Shown here piece by piece: positions 45,643-58,559 of a stretch of 64,000 nt of DNA. Numbering within the stretch: position 1 is the stretch's first letter; each line of letters begins with the position of its first letter. This DNA is from Nematostella vectensis. Taxonomy: Eukaryota; Cnidaria; Anthozoa; Actiniaria; Edwardsiidae. The notes beneath the pieces are model-generated. The model worked only from the letters and a program-made list of their open reading frames with translations. It did not search any database and was not told where the DNA came from. Made by a program: the position numbers and the translations under genes. The stretch spans positions 12,895,070 through 12,959,069 of the forward strand of contig NC_064038.1 in the NCBI RefSeq assembly GCF_932526225.1. The letters run 5' to 3'.

Positions 45643-48600
45643 ATTGAAGCTAACGCATCGAAAGCGTCAAGCCTATGAAAAACTATGCCTCTGAGCTTCA
45701 CAACGTATCGAAGTTTCAATAAAGACTGTTCTTGGACCGCTAAATTCACCACAATACATCCATTGGCTAGATTTGTCATTTGATCCTTGGAACTGTTGTT
45801 GTTGAGTTTATTTGCTTCACGTTCTTGCGCCTAATAGACAAGTAAGCCAATCAAATGCAACCGGAACCGGAAATGCACTCCGCGGGAGGGTCAAACGGAG
45901 CAAAGAACGCGACGTCGACAGGTCCACAGAGCAACCATTTTACAGCAAAAGCAAACACGAATGCTTTTAGAGCGTCTTAAGTGTTAACAGAGTAAATATG
46001 AATTGTTGTTTTGGCGTTAAGGTAGGGAAGTGAATTCATCCAAATTACAATTAGCGACAAAAGTGCTTCAGTTATGATAAGAGGCGATTGATAAAGCGTC
46101 GACAAGTCGGCAGGACTTGGTTAGAGCCATGTTAATCTTACTCGCTCCATGTCGTCGTGAAATTGTACAGCTATTGTTAGCTCTCGTTTTGCCGATTTCG
46201 TGGCCGTGTCTGGTTGACCACAGCCTCCGAGCAGCTACATCTTTATTAGAAAGAAAAGAAATGTAAGATAGATTTGCCATATACACCAGAAAAAATGTTG
46301 ATTGTGTGCGTCGTGGTGATGTGTGTTTATAGAGGGCTGGTGGGTGTGGGGGGGGGGGGGGGGTTGACTAGCTTCGTGGATCTAGAACGTACGACGAGGC
46401 GATCGAATATACGGAATTACAAGATACAACATCAAGCTATTCGTATTTTATTCTCTGTTTTACGTCTGAATGACTATTTCCTTTATGGTTATAGAAACAA
46501 AAGTAGTGGCGTGTGGCATTCAATCTCTGTGCTAAAAAGTTGCATCTTTCAATTAAAAAATGAATACAGACGGGATTTGATTTTCCCTGAGAGAAATCTC
46601 AAAGACCTGAGTTCGCGGTTTCCTCGCGTCCATATTCGACCCAATGCGGGTTCCTTGCGCACTTCTACGTGCATAGCTCAGTGGATCTCAGTGACCCAGG
46701 GTTAATGCAGGATGGCGGAATGTTATTGTGTGTACTTAAAAGTGGATTAACTGATAGTCGGTCCACTTTCCCGCACGAACACTGAAATATACAAACAATA
46801 ATATAATATAAAAATATACCATTTACCTGGGATTATATTATTCAATTTTAAACATACCAAGCCAAGGTTATTTCATATAGTGGACAATTAAACAGCTTTC
46901 ATGTCAAAGAAGTGTTCTTCACTTGTTCGTAAGGGGATTTCATTAATTAAAATCAGATTGCAGTGATTAGATTTTTAATCTGGAATACTTTAAAATGCGT
47001 CTAATTGAATACATACAATACAATGTATGGAAATATGGTTTTCATCTTTTCTCAATTCGTGATCACAAAATGATATAGTATTTTCCTAAAATCTTATTAA
47101 AACATCATCGAGGACCTAATGGATCTAACAGAAAAGTGGAATATAAAATACGGGCACGCAGGGCAGGATCTAGCTTTTTGCTCAGAAATAAACATTTTCG
47201 TTACAACATTTATTACCAGAATTGCTTGAATAAACGCAGACGCAGTTATTAAATTCTGTATGCATTTATTTGGAACATATCACTTTCCCTGGGTAGCACA
47301 AAAGAGGCTTTAAATCCCCTACACCCCCCCCCCCCCCCCCCTAGATCCGCTACTTGCCGAAGGCGGTCTACCGTGACTACGGCGTTTTCTTTGAGAAATT
47401 TTCCGTGCACGAACAGCTTTTGATTTCTAACAATTTTTCTCTGATGGGTTTGTAAGGCTTAAGGAATTGATAGGATTGGTAACTTTTCACCGCGGCCGTC
47501 CTGCGCTTGCAAGTTCAAACCAAACATTCAACTTTTGAGTTGAGGGTAGGGGTTTCTAATTTCACGTATGTCCTTTAGGTGTAAAAAAATTCCAAAGAAA
47601 AATAGCCGCAGTAAATGCCAAAACACCCTGCTCGTCATGTACAGTGAAAAATAAAAACAAATGGTGCTCAATTTGAAAGCCCACCCCTCTCTCCCCAGTG
47701 GTAGGCTCCTTATAACCTTGCGCCCCTTCCCGTATAGAGCACCTGGCCCATCCGGATCAGGCACATTTCCAGGATTGGCCGAGGGAAGGGGGAAGGGGGG
47801 TGCACAGGCTGCCAAGGCGGGGTCTGCGCGCACCCTGCGCACCCCCCTGTTTACGCGCCTGCGGATGTAATGGCAAACATTCACTAGATAAATATCGCAG
47901 TGCCCTATCTATCGTGGAGTGAATGCAAATACTCCATGGAGTTTGTATTTGATTCGAAAATGACTCTCATGTCCAACATTCTAACCTAAATGATGGCCAG
48001 TGGCTTTAAATAGACTACCGAGGAATATGACTGTTAATGGGTATCCGCAATTAACGGCACGAGGAAGCCATGAGGGTATCGCATGGCTATTACAGCGCTG
48101 CTATCGTAATTCATCCAATTCCATTAATACCATTCTTATTTCATGGTTTTCTATTCTGGGTTTGACGTAGAGTACCCCAAAAATGAATACAAACAGCTTA
48201 AAAATGTCATCTTTTACCAAGCAATTGATTCATACATATAACTCTTCACCCTTTCCGTCCAATGCCTCTGTGAAGAAGAGTAACTTACAGTTACTCACTC
48301 ATTTGGTAATATCTTTGAAGTGCACCGTCTTCCATAGACTCGGGCTACCGTCCTTACTGTCGGTTCAGACCGACACTTTGGACGGTTCCGCAGAATACCG
48401 CGTCTTCCACTGATGGTAATAAAGGTTGCACGTTGTGCAGGCGCGCAAACAGGGCGGCCAAAAAGTGGGTCATTTATGATAAAGGAATCTTCGAGTACTA
48501 GGCTTTTTCCATATGAGACCTATTACTGCGCACCCCCCCCCCCCCCCCCCCCCTCACCACCACCACCACCACCACCTTAAGCCAATCCATAGTACGCATC

Positions 48601-48994
48601 TGATCTGTTCATGTTTAGAAACTTATAAAGATAACACGGAAACACCGCTCCCCGTAACTACAAGGATATTTCAGATGATATCAAACTACACTAGAGAGTA
48701 ACCAGCATTAAATATCTCGCGTGGAGAAAAACGTCAAGTGGGATTAAACGTGTTACATCTAGGGAGTGTACCGGCGATAAGTTAAGTCTTATATAATCTT
48801 AAGGATTATTCCTAAATAGGATTAGCGAAGTTCACTCGGTACTCATTAGAGATTTATGTTAACCACAAGAAGATCTTGTCAAAGTTTTGATATCTTAAAG
48901 TGCTACAGTAGTATCCATCAAAGAGCACGAGTCTGCATCTGATCTGTGTCAGAATTTTTGAGAACATCCTGACCTTTGAAGACCCTCCACCCCC

Positions 48995-49025
<31 letters not shown>

Positions 49026-49245
49026 ACACAATTACACCGTTATTCTCTTTAAATTCAATGCACTGTATGTATGCGTAGTGACCCGCGCATGGTTTGATTG
49101 CACAACTACCCCGCTAGCAGAAGTTTTATCCTATTTGTTTCTATCGGTTCACTTTATCACGGACATAAACAAACTAAAACGCGAAAGGACAGAAAGTTGA
49201 CAGATATGTGAACTGTTAGTGTTAGGATCAAACAGGAAGAAAGCT

Positions 49246-49564
49246 GTGCTAAGGGGGGGGGGGGGGGGTGAATAGGGGTACGTAAATCCGCCGATCCGCT
49301 ACATTTTCGGGGCAAATCCGTGGATCCGCAGATATTTTTAGATCCGCATGGTTTGACAGATAAACAAAAGCATCGATCGAAATTCATTTAAAATCCGAAA
49401 TTGGACCGTCAAAGCAGTCAAAATCCGAAATCCGCGCCCAAATTGTCGACAGATCCGTTATCCGTCGAATTTCCAAAATCCGCCAATCCGCTGAAATAAT
49501 CGTCAAAATCCGTAATCCGTGAGCATTTCTGGGCCGAATCCGCCGATCCGCGAACCTATTCACC

Positions 49565-49617
<53 letters not shown>

Positions 49618-49624
49618 CTTAGGG
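49246..49624. mobile_element. Inverted-repeat element with ATCCG-rich core and giant G/C ends
   Basis: The left end GCTAAGGGGG, then GTGAATAGG, is mirrored by CCTATTCACC, then CCCGCTTAGG. The left G run is about 16 nt, but the right C run is 51 nt (49566-49616). The core contains more than a dozen AATCCG or GATCCG motifs in one orientation. It looks non-autonomous. Confidence 0.75.
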
Positions 49625-51754
49625 TATAGTAGAACGCAAAGCGCCATGAAAAAATAGTTAATCCAGCCGAAGTGCGAGAATATAAAAGTACTTTTGGATA
49701 ATTAATTTAATAAGAAAGAAAAGAAAAGAAAAGTAAGAAAAGTTTAACTTTGCTAATTTTAAAATAGCGGATATCAATAGTTGACGAGATGCAATTGATC
49801 TTATAGCGCTGGCCTAGAGCCATCTCGATCGCGGCGTTCCTTGTGTATTTTTATCACCCTAACATGCAATCGGAGAAAGCGTCCGCTTAGATCAGGGTCA
49901 TAATTTTCTTGATAAGCTTAGCCTGCTAATTGCCGCCCTCTGGATGACAGCACACGTGCATATGAGCGCCTTAATATTTGTAACAGTTGTTGGAAGAGTT
50001 CAGCGCTAAATAGCGCAAGGTGGACAATAAAGAAATGAGATTTTAAAACTTCGTTTATCGTTAAATATTGCATGGCAGGAGCTTACGGAAAAAAGTGTTT
50101 AAAAAGCAATAAGAAAAGAAGGATATCAGTCGCTAGCAGCTTTTTAGGGAAGTGGTACAGACTAATAAAATACATATGGAAGAATGGTGAGCGTCGCACT
50201 TTTTTTACACGTAGAGCCTTAGTCTAGTTTCAGGGGGTGGGGGGTGGGGGGAGCTTGTTGGCCATTCAATTTCAGGCCCCTGATTTTCGAGATCCAGTTC
50301 CGGTTCTATGATAGCTAAAAAGTATAATCAAAAACATAATAGTAATTTTTTGTCACTCAAGTTGAAACTTTTTGGGGGATGGTTTCCGAGCCAGCAATCA
50401 ATAAAAATGAGACTATACAGCCTCAGTCCCTCAAGATTTTGTCCTAATGGACTAAATTGATGTGATTCGGACCCCATAAACAGCCATCCCCTGAGTAAGC
50501 GGCAACCTTTGGGACTGTCAAAGATGTCCAATGCGAGGGCACTGTCAGATTACGAGAGTCGCTCTTGCAGACGGACACTCAATTTTGGTCATTCCTTATA
50601 AGGCTAGTGCTTAGCACTGGCCTCTCTTTGCTACGGTACGGGTTAAAATCCCGACTGTGAAATTTGTTTTTTTTTCTTGATTCAGGTCTAGATTTGAATA
50701 TGTGCTGCTCATGGGTTGAGTTAGCTTCTCTTTCGTGTGCTATAAAAAAAACCCTCAACAGACCCGGCACAGCCAGACCCGACGGAAATTTTCGGCCTAT
50801 CCGACGAGCTTTTAGCCTCCACGGCACCTGGTGAAATTTTTAAATCAACTAACCCAAACAGTTTCTTTCTTATTACCCGACAAGTAAGTTAAGTTAGCTG
50901 CTCCGGCGGAAATTTCGAACCCAGTGAGTTCCCCTGTTCCTCCAAAAACCCGACGAAGATATAGCTTTCGCCATGTCTGTTACAGAGGGGTGTATGACTA
51001 GAGAATTGCTCCCGGTATCACGACCTAGTTACCTCTCTGGTATTCCGTCGTCTTCCCCTAACACCAAAGGCACAAACAAATGCGCATTCCCAAGAATCTG
51101 CCCTCGTCCGCTTATGGGAAATTGTCCGCTTACGAGGGATTGTCCCTTTAGAAATACAGTCAGTGTTTGATTAGGATTTTTTTTAACAATTACAAACGAC
51201 TTGTTACGCACGTCGGATAAGGACTTTACTTTGAAAATTCTGACAGTTTACGGAATAAGTCGATTTGCTCCGCCATGCTGTTCATTTGCACAGGTCGTGA
51301 ATTTTAAGCAATAGTTATCAACGAGCACATTTAATATAATTTGGCAAGTATATAAAAATTATAAGGCTGAGTAATTTCACAGGTAACGAATAGTCGGCTG
51401 GTTGTCTCGTGATTTTAGGCCTACAGTCACTGGACTGCAAAAAAATTGGCGATCTTATTTGCATAACGAGGGGAAGAAATCAAATGTTTACTCGTTCATT
51501 TTTATGTACGTAGTTTTCTATATATGATGAGGATAAAAACTATAATTTTCTTTATCATGGCAGTCTACAGATGATTTCCAAACAGATTGTTATGTGGTTC
51601 AGTGCCACGCGACGACTAAAGTCCTATTTCAGATAGAAGATGACAGAAGGATCGTGTAATATTCTCAAAAGTCTCATGCACTGACGCCAATTTCAAATCC
51701 AAAAGCGGGAGCTATGAAATCTTCACGGGAATGCGGGATGAGGGGCTACGCCCT

Positions 51755-52071
51755 CCCTACCCCTACCCCTACCCCTACCCCTACCCCTACCCCTACCCCT
51801 GCCCCTGCCCCTGCCCCTACCCCTACCCCTGCCCCTGCCCCTGCCCCTGCCCCTGCCCCTACCCCTGCCCCTGCCCCTGCCCCTGCCCCTGCCCCTGCCC
51901 CTGCCCCTGCCCCTGCCCCTGCCTCTACCCCTGCCCCTACCCCTGCCCCTGCCCCTGCCTCTACCCCTGCCCCTGCCCCTGCCCCTACCCCTACCCCTAC
52001 CCCTGCCCCTGCCCCTACCCCTACCCCTACCCCTGCCCCTGCCCCTACCCCTGCCCCTGCCCCTGCCCCTG
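51755..52071. repeat. CCCCTA/CCCCTG hexamer array
   Basis: About 52 uninterrupted hexamers of CCCCTA or CCCCTG. The G-rich strand reads TAGGGG/CAGGGG, which is telomere-like but not the TTAGGG expected of an animal. Six-base period gives long open frames of Pro-Thr/Pro-Ala that are not genes. Confidence 0.97.
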
Positions 52072-52765
52072 CTAGTTGAGACTGGTCAAGGAAGACATGC
52101 CTTCATTTGTCGGTCTGGATCGTTTTTTCATTTATGATTTTACGATCCCCAGCAATACGGGACGACTCAAAAAAGATCCTTTTCCAGTTTTTCATCGGCT
52201 GATTCAAGCAAATAACTAAGAAACTTTCACATACAATACGGGTCGACTCAAAGAATCCTTTTTCAATTTTTCATCGACGAATTCAAGCAAGTAACTAAGA
52301 AAATTTCTCACATAACATTATTAAGCATATAATAATCTATCAAACTTCAATCAACTTTTTAATGAAGTGAGTAGCAAATGAGTTGTTGATCGACATTCTT
52401 TAAGTATCGCTAAAAAGAAGAGCATTCGCTTTTGATGTCGTGTTTTCGAGTGAGGAATATGCAATGCGATACCAGCTAAAGAAGTACGCGAACAGCATGT
52501 CATTTTGACTAATTCTGTGAGTTATTCCGATAGGGGCACTTCTGTAATGTGCCTTTACTTGTAAACAACTTTTAGGAAGAGCTAAGTAAAAGCACTCTTA
52601 GAAACCCATGTCTTGTCAAAATAAAAACGCTTCGTGTGGACGCGGATGAAAACGGAAACAAAAAGGTTGCGTTTTCAAACGAAAACGGATACGTGGGGAC
52701 AGGGTCTCAATAACTTTCAGCAAAGCGCACGCACACTCCGCGTAATCAACTAACTTTAAAGCCCC

Positions 52766-52989
52766 ATCTACTAACAATTTTAGTTGACAATTTTTAGTTG
52801 ACAATTTTCATTTGTAGTGTAGATGGGTCAAAGTCGGCAATTTTTATGTGGCAATTATAGTTGCTCAAAAGCTAGTAGGTTTGCTTTTCCCGGCAATTAA
52901 AAATTGTCACACATGAAAATTGCTAGTGTAGATGCCAACTAATATAGTTGTCAACTAAAACCTGTCAACTAAAAATTGTTAGTGTAGAT
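52766..52989. mobile_element. MITE with ATCTAC-TAACAATTTTTAGTTGACA ends
   Basis: The left ATCTACTAACAATTTTAGTTG is mirrored by CAACTAAAAATTGTTAGTGTAGAT at the right. Subterminal AGTTGACAATTTTT motifs repeat on both sides. No coding capacity. Confidence 0.8.
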
Positions 52990-53707
52990 TGTGCTTAAGG
53001 TTGGTTCACACTTGGTTATATTAAGCGCAAGCGCAACGCACGTAATTTTCCGATTCTGACTGTAACAAAAGCGCAAGTGGAGGCGCAAGAGAACGCAACT
53101 GCTTGATTTTCTTGCGCTTGCGCTTATGTTTGACCGATTCTCACTTGTGTTCAATTCCGTTTGCATTTACGCTTGTGTCCTAGCGAGAACCACGATCCAC
53201 GTAATCAAACCTTGGTCCAGTGGTAGCCGCCCTGAGCTTCGCGCCTCAACTCTGTTGTTGACAAAAAAATAAAGATCGACTTGGGAGTTTGTTTTTGTTT
53301 TATTAAGGTGTAGCCCGATATTGGAGAGAGTGATTTCAAAGTTAGAATTCGATAATAGAACTACAATTTCAAAGTTGGAGTTCAATAACAGATTGCAATT
53401 TGATAGTTAAAGTCACAAGTGAAACTCAAAACTAAACTTCCTGGTGGCCAGGCTTCCGTACGCAGCAGGTTCAATATATGAGTTGCCACCTGTCGGAACT
53501 CGCGTCAAAAGGAAAAAAACTGTCAGAACTCGCCTAAATTATTCACACGACTCGCCCGACGCACTTAGGGAACTTAGAGTTTCTATTGAACACAGCGCGG
53601 CATAACGCTTATAGACCCTGCCGAACAACCTTTGGTATTACCAAGACCTAAATCAGCAGTAAAACAAAAAATCAACAGACTCCTAAGTTGCAGAAATGAG
53701 AGGCTCA

Positions 53708-56700
53708 ATGGAAGTTGCTGCTGTTTTTCTTGCTGCATGGGCAAATGTGGCATTTGCAAGTATGTATGTTGTATTTGCACGGCAAGTGCCAGAGGAAATG
53801 TTTTTGTTTCTCTCTAAATATATGTCTGTCACTGGCAAAATACAAAAACAAAAAAAGAAATCTTAGATAGCATGAAAGTTTAGTTTTATTAATGCGAGCA
53901 ACCTTATGAAAACCGTTTGCACTTTATTTCATATGAAAACTCCATCAAAGTCATTAAAGTAAACGCTGGTTCTTGGCCTATATTTCATCCTCTCACATGC
54001 TGGGAAAATGTGTTTGGAAATTTCAACAACAAATAAAAATTCACACTTTCAAGTTTCAAGGGTTGAAGCAATTTTATCTAATTTTGATAGCATTCAAATT
54101 TTGGAAATAGCCAGAAATATTTCGTAAGCATCTAAGCTCCATCACTAAAAAGGCTTCGGAACAGTCCCCTAATAATTTTGTTTTTCATTTCATTTGCATA
54201 GTATGCGCAATGGTGTCATAGTCCTTTTTTTCAATGCTCGCCGTAAAAAGAAAAAAGAACTGGCATCGTCCTCATGCTGATATTGATTTAAAATGTTTTT
54301 GAGCCTTGCCAGAAAGAGTTTCAATATTCCCGTTCTGTCGAATTTATTATTTTTTTAAAGTAAGTTGCTCCAAGAATTATTCGTTGCAGGGAGAGATATA
54401 CTGAGCTTAATTATAATATTGTATAAAGAGAACTCCTTTGAGGCTCATTTTTTTCTCTTTTGACTTATTTACTATACAAAAGGCTGCTTGACTTTCCCAT
54501 CTCGCGTTGATTCGTTAAAGCTCACTCGTTCGAGTCCTTTGCCTTGTTCGACTGGATTCGACTAATGTCTGCCTCATTCGGCCTATTCGACTTGCTCGGC
54601 TCGTTGACCTTGGTCGACTCATTCACTTATTCGACACGTTTGACTCATTCGACTCGTTTGCCTTGCTCGACTCGTTTTACTTATTCGACTCGTTTGCCTT
54701 GCTCGTCTTGATTGCCTTGCTCGACTTGTTTTACTTATTCGACTCGTTTGCCTTGCTCGGCTCGTTTTGCTTGTTCGGCTTATTTGACTTGCGTGATTCT
54801 AAACACCTGTTCAGTTCTCCTAACTCGTCTTACTCGTTTAGGAAATCTGCCGCCGTTCAGCGCTCTCAAGTCGTCGTACCCAGGCCATGCGAGTCAAGGG
54901 GGATTGTACACTGATGATAACGTGATGCTGTCTGTCAAAGCTGAAAACCGGACCATCAACAACACATGCGCACTGCGAATCAGCATCATGCTCAACTTCA
55001 TACCTTTCCATCAAATATCCAGCCTCCCGAAAGGTATGAATTCCAGTCAAATCACGGGCGGTAGGATAGTCCCAGTCTGTGCATCTAGTGAACTATTGAT
55101 ATCCGCTAAACTAAACCGTTATTAAAGTATTATATACCCGTTTATAAAGTACTTTTATAAGGCACTTCGGCTGAATTAACTTGGCTTGGCTTGAACTAAA
55201 TTGGTATCATTTTAAAGGTGCAAAAATGTATTGGCTCAGTTTAAGCGGATATCAATATTTCACTAGATGCACACTACACAAATAACGATTCTGATTAGAA
55301 TTCAAATTTTCAAATATAGATATAAAGACTGGGACTATCCTACCGCCCGTGGTCAGATTCAATTGCTATATATCATATATATCATATGATACTCAAGAGG
55401 ATGCGGAGAGGGAGGGGCTTTGATCACCCAATCGGCATTTATAAAAAGTTCGAGTCTTAGAAGTTATGACAAAAAGGTCTTGTACTTTTGTTAGTGTTTG
55501 TAAGAGCCCCCCCCCCCCCCCCCCCCTACACCAGCTGATACCGGTCAGCTTATTAGGCTCTGTCTTATCTTCCAGGCCTAAATGATTCCCAATACCACGA
55601 GATGATAATCACTTCCGCTCAATTTAACACCTCCATGTACTTCATGCTTGACAACGAGGCTCTGATGGCGCACATGAATCGCGTTTACGGACAGCCGCTG
55701 GTCAGCTCCAGGGTAGGGCTCAACACGCAGACCACGTGTGTTTTGACCACGGCCGCCATCTTGGATAATGCGCTCCGCAGAGGGAGAAAAAATGCGCTCT
55801 TCCACCTCCCCATGCGGAGCACATTATCCAAGATGGCGGCCAGGTTATGCGAGCTCCGTGTTTTCGGGGTTTTCGTGCCGGAAAAACTATCAAAGCCTAC
55901 AGGTAGGCTAAGAATACCCGTGAGCAGTGAAAAAGGAAGAGTCAGACTAATGCTACCGTTGATCGGTTTTGCCAGGTTGAAGACTTCAAGAACAAACTGG
56001 GGATCATGCTGATCTCTATGTCTGACGGTCGTGATAACCAGTGCGGCGCAGTCCTCTGGGATGGTTACGGATTCTTTCAGGCTCGAGCCTTCTTGCGATA
56101 TACGAACATGTCAGCCATCTACTTTTGGCAAACCCCGGATGGTAAGTAGTTACGTGGTTACTGATGTCACACGAATCTACCAATCATCTACTTCTGGCAA
56201 ACCCCGGATAGTAAGTAGTCACGTGGTTACTGATGCTACACGAACCTGTCAATCATCTACTTCTGGAAAACCCCGGATGGTAAGTAGTCACGGGGTTACT
56301 GATGTCACACGAATCTGCCAATCATCTACTTCTGGCAAACCCCGGATGGTAAGTAGTCACGTGGTTACTGATGCTACACGAACCTGTCAATCATCTACTT
56401 CTGGCAAACCTTGGATAGTAAGTAGTCACGGGGTTACTGATGCTACACGAACCTGTCAATCATCTACTTCTGGAAAACCCCGGATGGCAAATAGTCACGG
56501 GGTTACTGATGTCAAACGAACCTGCCAATCATCTACATATCAGTCAATCTTGTTTCAAAAATTGTCGTTTTTCTAGCTCGCTCGGTCATTTTCTTATTAG
56601 GCACTACATACCATATTTGGGAGTCCCGCCTCAATCATTTTTTTTTTTTTGCTTTTTTATCGCTCTGGAACTTTGTAAGTCAAGAATTTCCACGTAAACT

Positions 56701-58545
56701 TGCAGGAATTCGTGTTAACTACCATTTTGCTGGCAGCCATCTTGGAAATGGAGCCTAGTCCCTATCGTTTTAGAATATCACAGGTCTCCCGCGCGCTCGC
56801 CCCAGGCTCTTTTAGACTATTTAGAAAAACGACAGCCATTGATTGATATGTTCTGGCAAATCCTGGATGGTAAGTAGTCACGTGGAAAGTAATGTCACAC
56901 AAACCTGTCAATCATCTACTTCTTAAGTAGTCACATGGCTAGCCACGTCATACGAACATGTCAATCATCTCTGGAAAACCCCGCATGGAAAAAAAATGGG
57001 GATGGGGGGAAGTTAGACTAAGTTCAAACGACTTGATTCATTTGCATGCATTTGCATTGATTACGGCTCATGGATAATACGAATCCCCTTCCCTCGGAAA
57101 AATTTCCTTTAGGTTTTTTTCGAGAATGGGTATCTTAAAAAAATTTTTTTCTTTTTTTTTCGGATCAAAAGAGCCCTGCTCAATCGTCCAAGGAGAGAAA
57201 TCAGAGAGCCTTCTGTGTTTTCCGTCAGCGGCACAGGTGGAGCTGGACTCGGGCGAGCGAGTCGCCATGAGCGAGCTAAGAATCGGGGACGCTGTAAAAA
57301 CCACTGATAAGCAGGGAGAGGCCTTCTACACTAAGGTAAATTGTATTCTTCAGTATTACGCAAACAAGAAGCAAGAGGGTATTGGCCAAACACTAGCGTT
57401 GGATCAAGGGCGGTGGGAACAGAGTTTGATAGGCTAAATTCTGATAATGAACCACGAATTTCCCTCTATTTGGCCGAAATGTGCCTTGTTTGCGACGCGC
57501 TCTCTGTGTTCACTAGAAAACCCGGTCATGTTACGTTGTGCGACCTACGCTTCTACTTCGTGGTTGGGATAAAGTCGGACACATTTCGGTCAGCGCGTCG
57601 GGGACAGTTCGCGCGCCACGGGCAACGTAACTTGACCTGGTTTCCAATAACAAATGGGAAGCATGTCGAAAAGAAGGCACATTTCAGCCAAATTTAAGGG
57701 AATTTTGTGGTTTTTTTTTATCGGAATTTAGCCTTACAAACTCTGTTCCTAACGCCTAAGCTTTAAAAGCACATAGCAAACAAACATTGGCACCAGTCGA
57801 TGAAGTTTAACTGAGGCAAACCGGCAATGCCATGCTGACGAGCCCTAATCAGGACGAAACAGCTGTCCATGGTTGACGAACTGTACGGGTAATAAACTGT
57901 GCTAGCGTCCCGTCTTGGCTCGACTGGTGCCAAAGTGTGTACGCTCGTGTGCTTTTAAAGTTCGCCTTTGTAAGATCATGAAAACTAAGCAGCTGCGTTC
58001 TCTTGTCGTTAAAGGTTGTGACATTTCTTCAGCGCGAGCCGAGCCACCTCGCAAAATACTACACTCTGATGACAGAAAGTGGTGCCCAGGTCACCATGAC
58101 CGAGTCACATTTGATCTTTACCAAGAACCTCCAGGTCTCCAGCAACGGCCTTCACAGGCGAGACGCGGTCTACGCTGCACGCGTAAGGCCTGGTGACTAC
58201 GTTTACGTCCAGACACCTGGAGAGGATACTACGCATGCGGAGAAAGTTGTCGGAGTCGCCCTGGGTAGAGAGGTTGGGGCATTTGCGCCGGTTACTGCTG
58301 AAGGGACCATGCTAGTAAATGGGGTGCTTGTGTCTTGCTTCGCGGATATTTCGGATCATGATTTGGCTAACTCACTCATGTCCCCTTTGAGATCTTTTTA
58401 TAGCATGGCGCCACATTACCTTGGGTCTGGAGGGACCTATTTGCATAAGTACCTTAAGGTGGTTTTGAGACCCGTTGGTATAAGGGTCTTTGGTGAAGAG
58501 AAATTCTACAAGGGACCTTTTGAAGAATATGCCAAGAAAAACTAA
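53708..58545 (+). CDS. Secreted Hint (hog)-domain protein, six exons
   Basis: The exons are 53708-53759, 54842-55033, 55576-55712, 55976-56141, 57172-57335 and 58015-58545. GT-AG junctions and phases all agree, and the total is 1242 nt (413 residues). Exon 1 encodes a signal peptide (MEVAAVFLAAWANVAFA). Residues about 18-182 form an unrecognised N-terminal domain with NNT and NTS glycosylation-type sites. From residue 190 the hedgehog-type Hint domain follows: ESLLCFPSAAQVEL with nucleophile Cys198, SELRIGDAV, the TESH motif (266-269) and GVLVSCFAD (Cys345). This domain cleaves itself from the N-terminal part. A canonical hedgehog signalling domain is absent, so this is a hedgehog-related hog protein with a different secreted ligand part. 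Confidence 0.85.
55751..55841. mobile_element. Mini palindromic element in a Hint-gene intron
   Basis: GGCCGCCATCTTGGATAAT, then GCGCTCCGCA, is mirrored by TGCGGAGCACATTATCCAAGATGGCGGCC. About 90 bp in all. It lies between the exons at 55712 and 55976. Confidence 0.85.
56112..56537 (+). repeat. 69-bp tandem duplication of an exon end and its splice donor
   Basis: Six copies of exactly 69 bp (23 codons) plus a partial one start within the last 30 nt of the fourth Hint-gene exon. Each copy carries CATCTACTT, CCGGAT and the donor region. The GATGGTAAGT donor is intact in copies 1, 3 and 4, changed to GATAGTAAGT in 2 and 5, and to GATGGCAAAT in 6. Degenerate copies lie at about 56851-56985. Confidence 0.95.
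57762..57959. mobile_element. Fold-back element in the last Hint-gene intron
   Basis: TTTAAAAGCACATAGC, then TTGGCACCAGTCGA, at the left is mirrored by TCGACTGGTGCCAAAG, then GTGTGCTTTTAAA, at the right. No coding capacity; about 55 bp before the final acceptor. Confidence 0.8.
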
Positions 58546-58553
58546 GGAACAGA

Positions 58554-58559
58554 AATAAA
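58554..58559 (+). terminator. Poly(A) signal of the Hint gene
   Basis: AATAAA lies 8 nt after the stop codon at 58545, implying a very short 3' UTR. Confidence 0.6.

Larger units (their letters stand above)
45720..53700. other. Intergenic, repeats only
   Basis: Beyond the simple repeats and small transposons listed separately I see no exon here. G or C tracts lie at about 46351-46364, 47324-47341, 48534-48553 (followed by CAC repeats) and 48990-49010 (followed by CA repeats). Confidence 0.45.

Noticed and set aside
47528-47884. 118-residue minus-strand frame and its plus-strand counterpart
   Set aside because: Low-complexity, repeat-like GC-rich stretch without family features.
51714-52079. 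Two overlapping 114- to 121-residue frames rich in Pro, Thr and Ala
   Set aside because: Both come only from the six-base period of the CCCCTA/CCCCTG array, which keeps all shifted frames open.
56031-56576. 181-residue repetitive frame
   Set aside because: Arises because the 69-bp duplication is divisible by three; it is not in the frame of the real exon.
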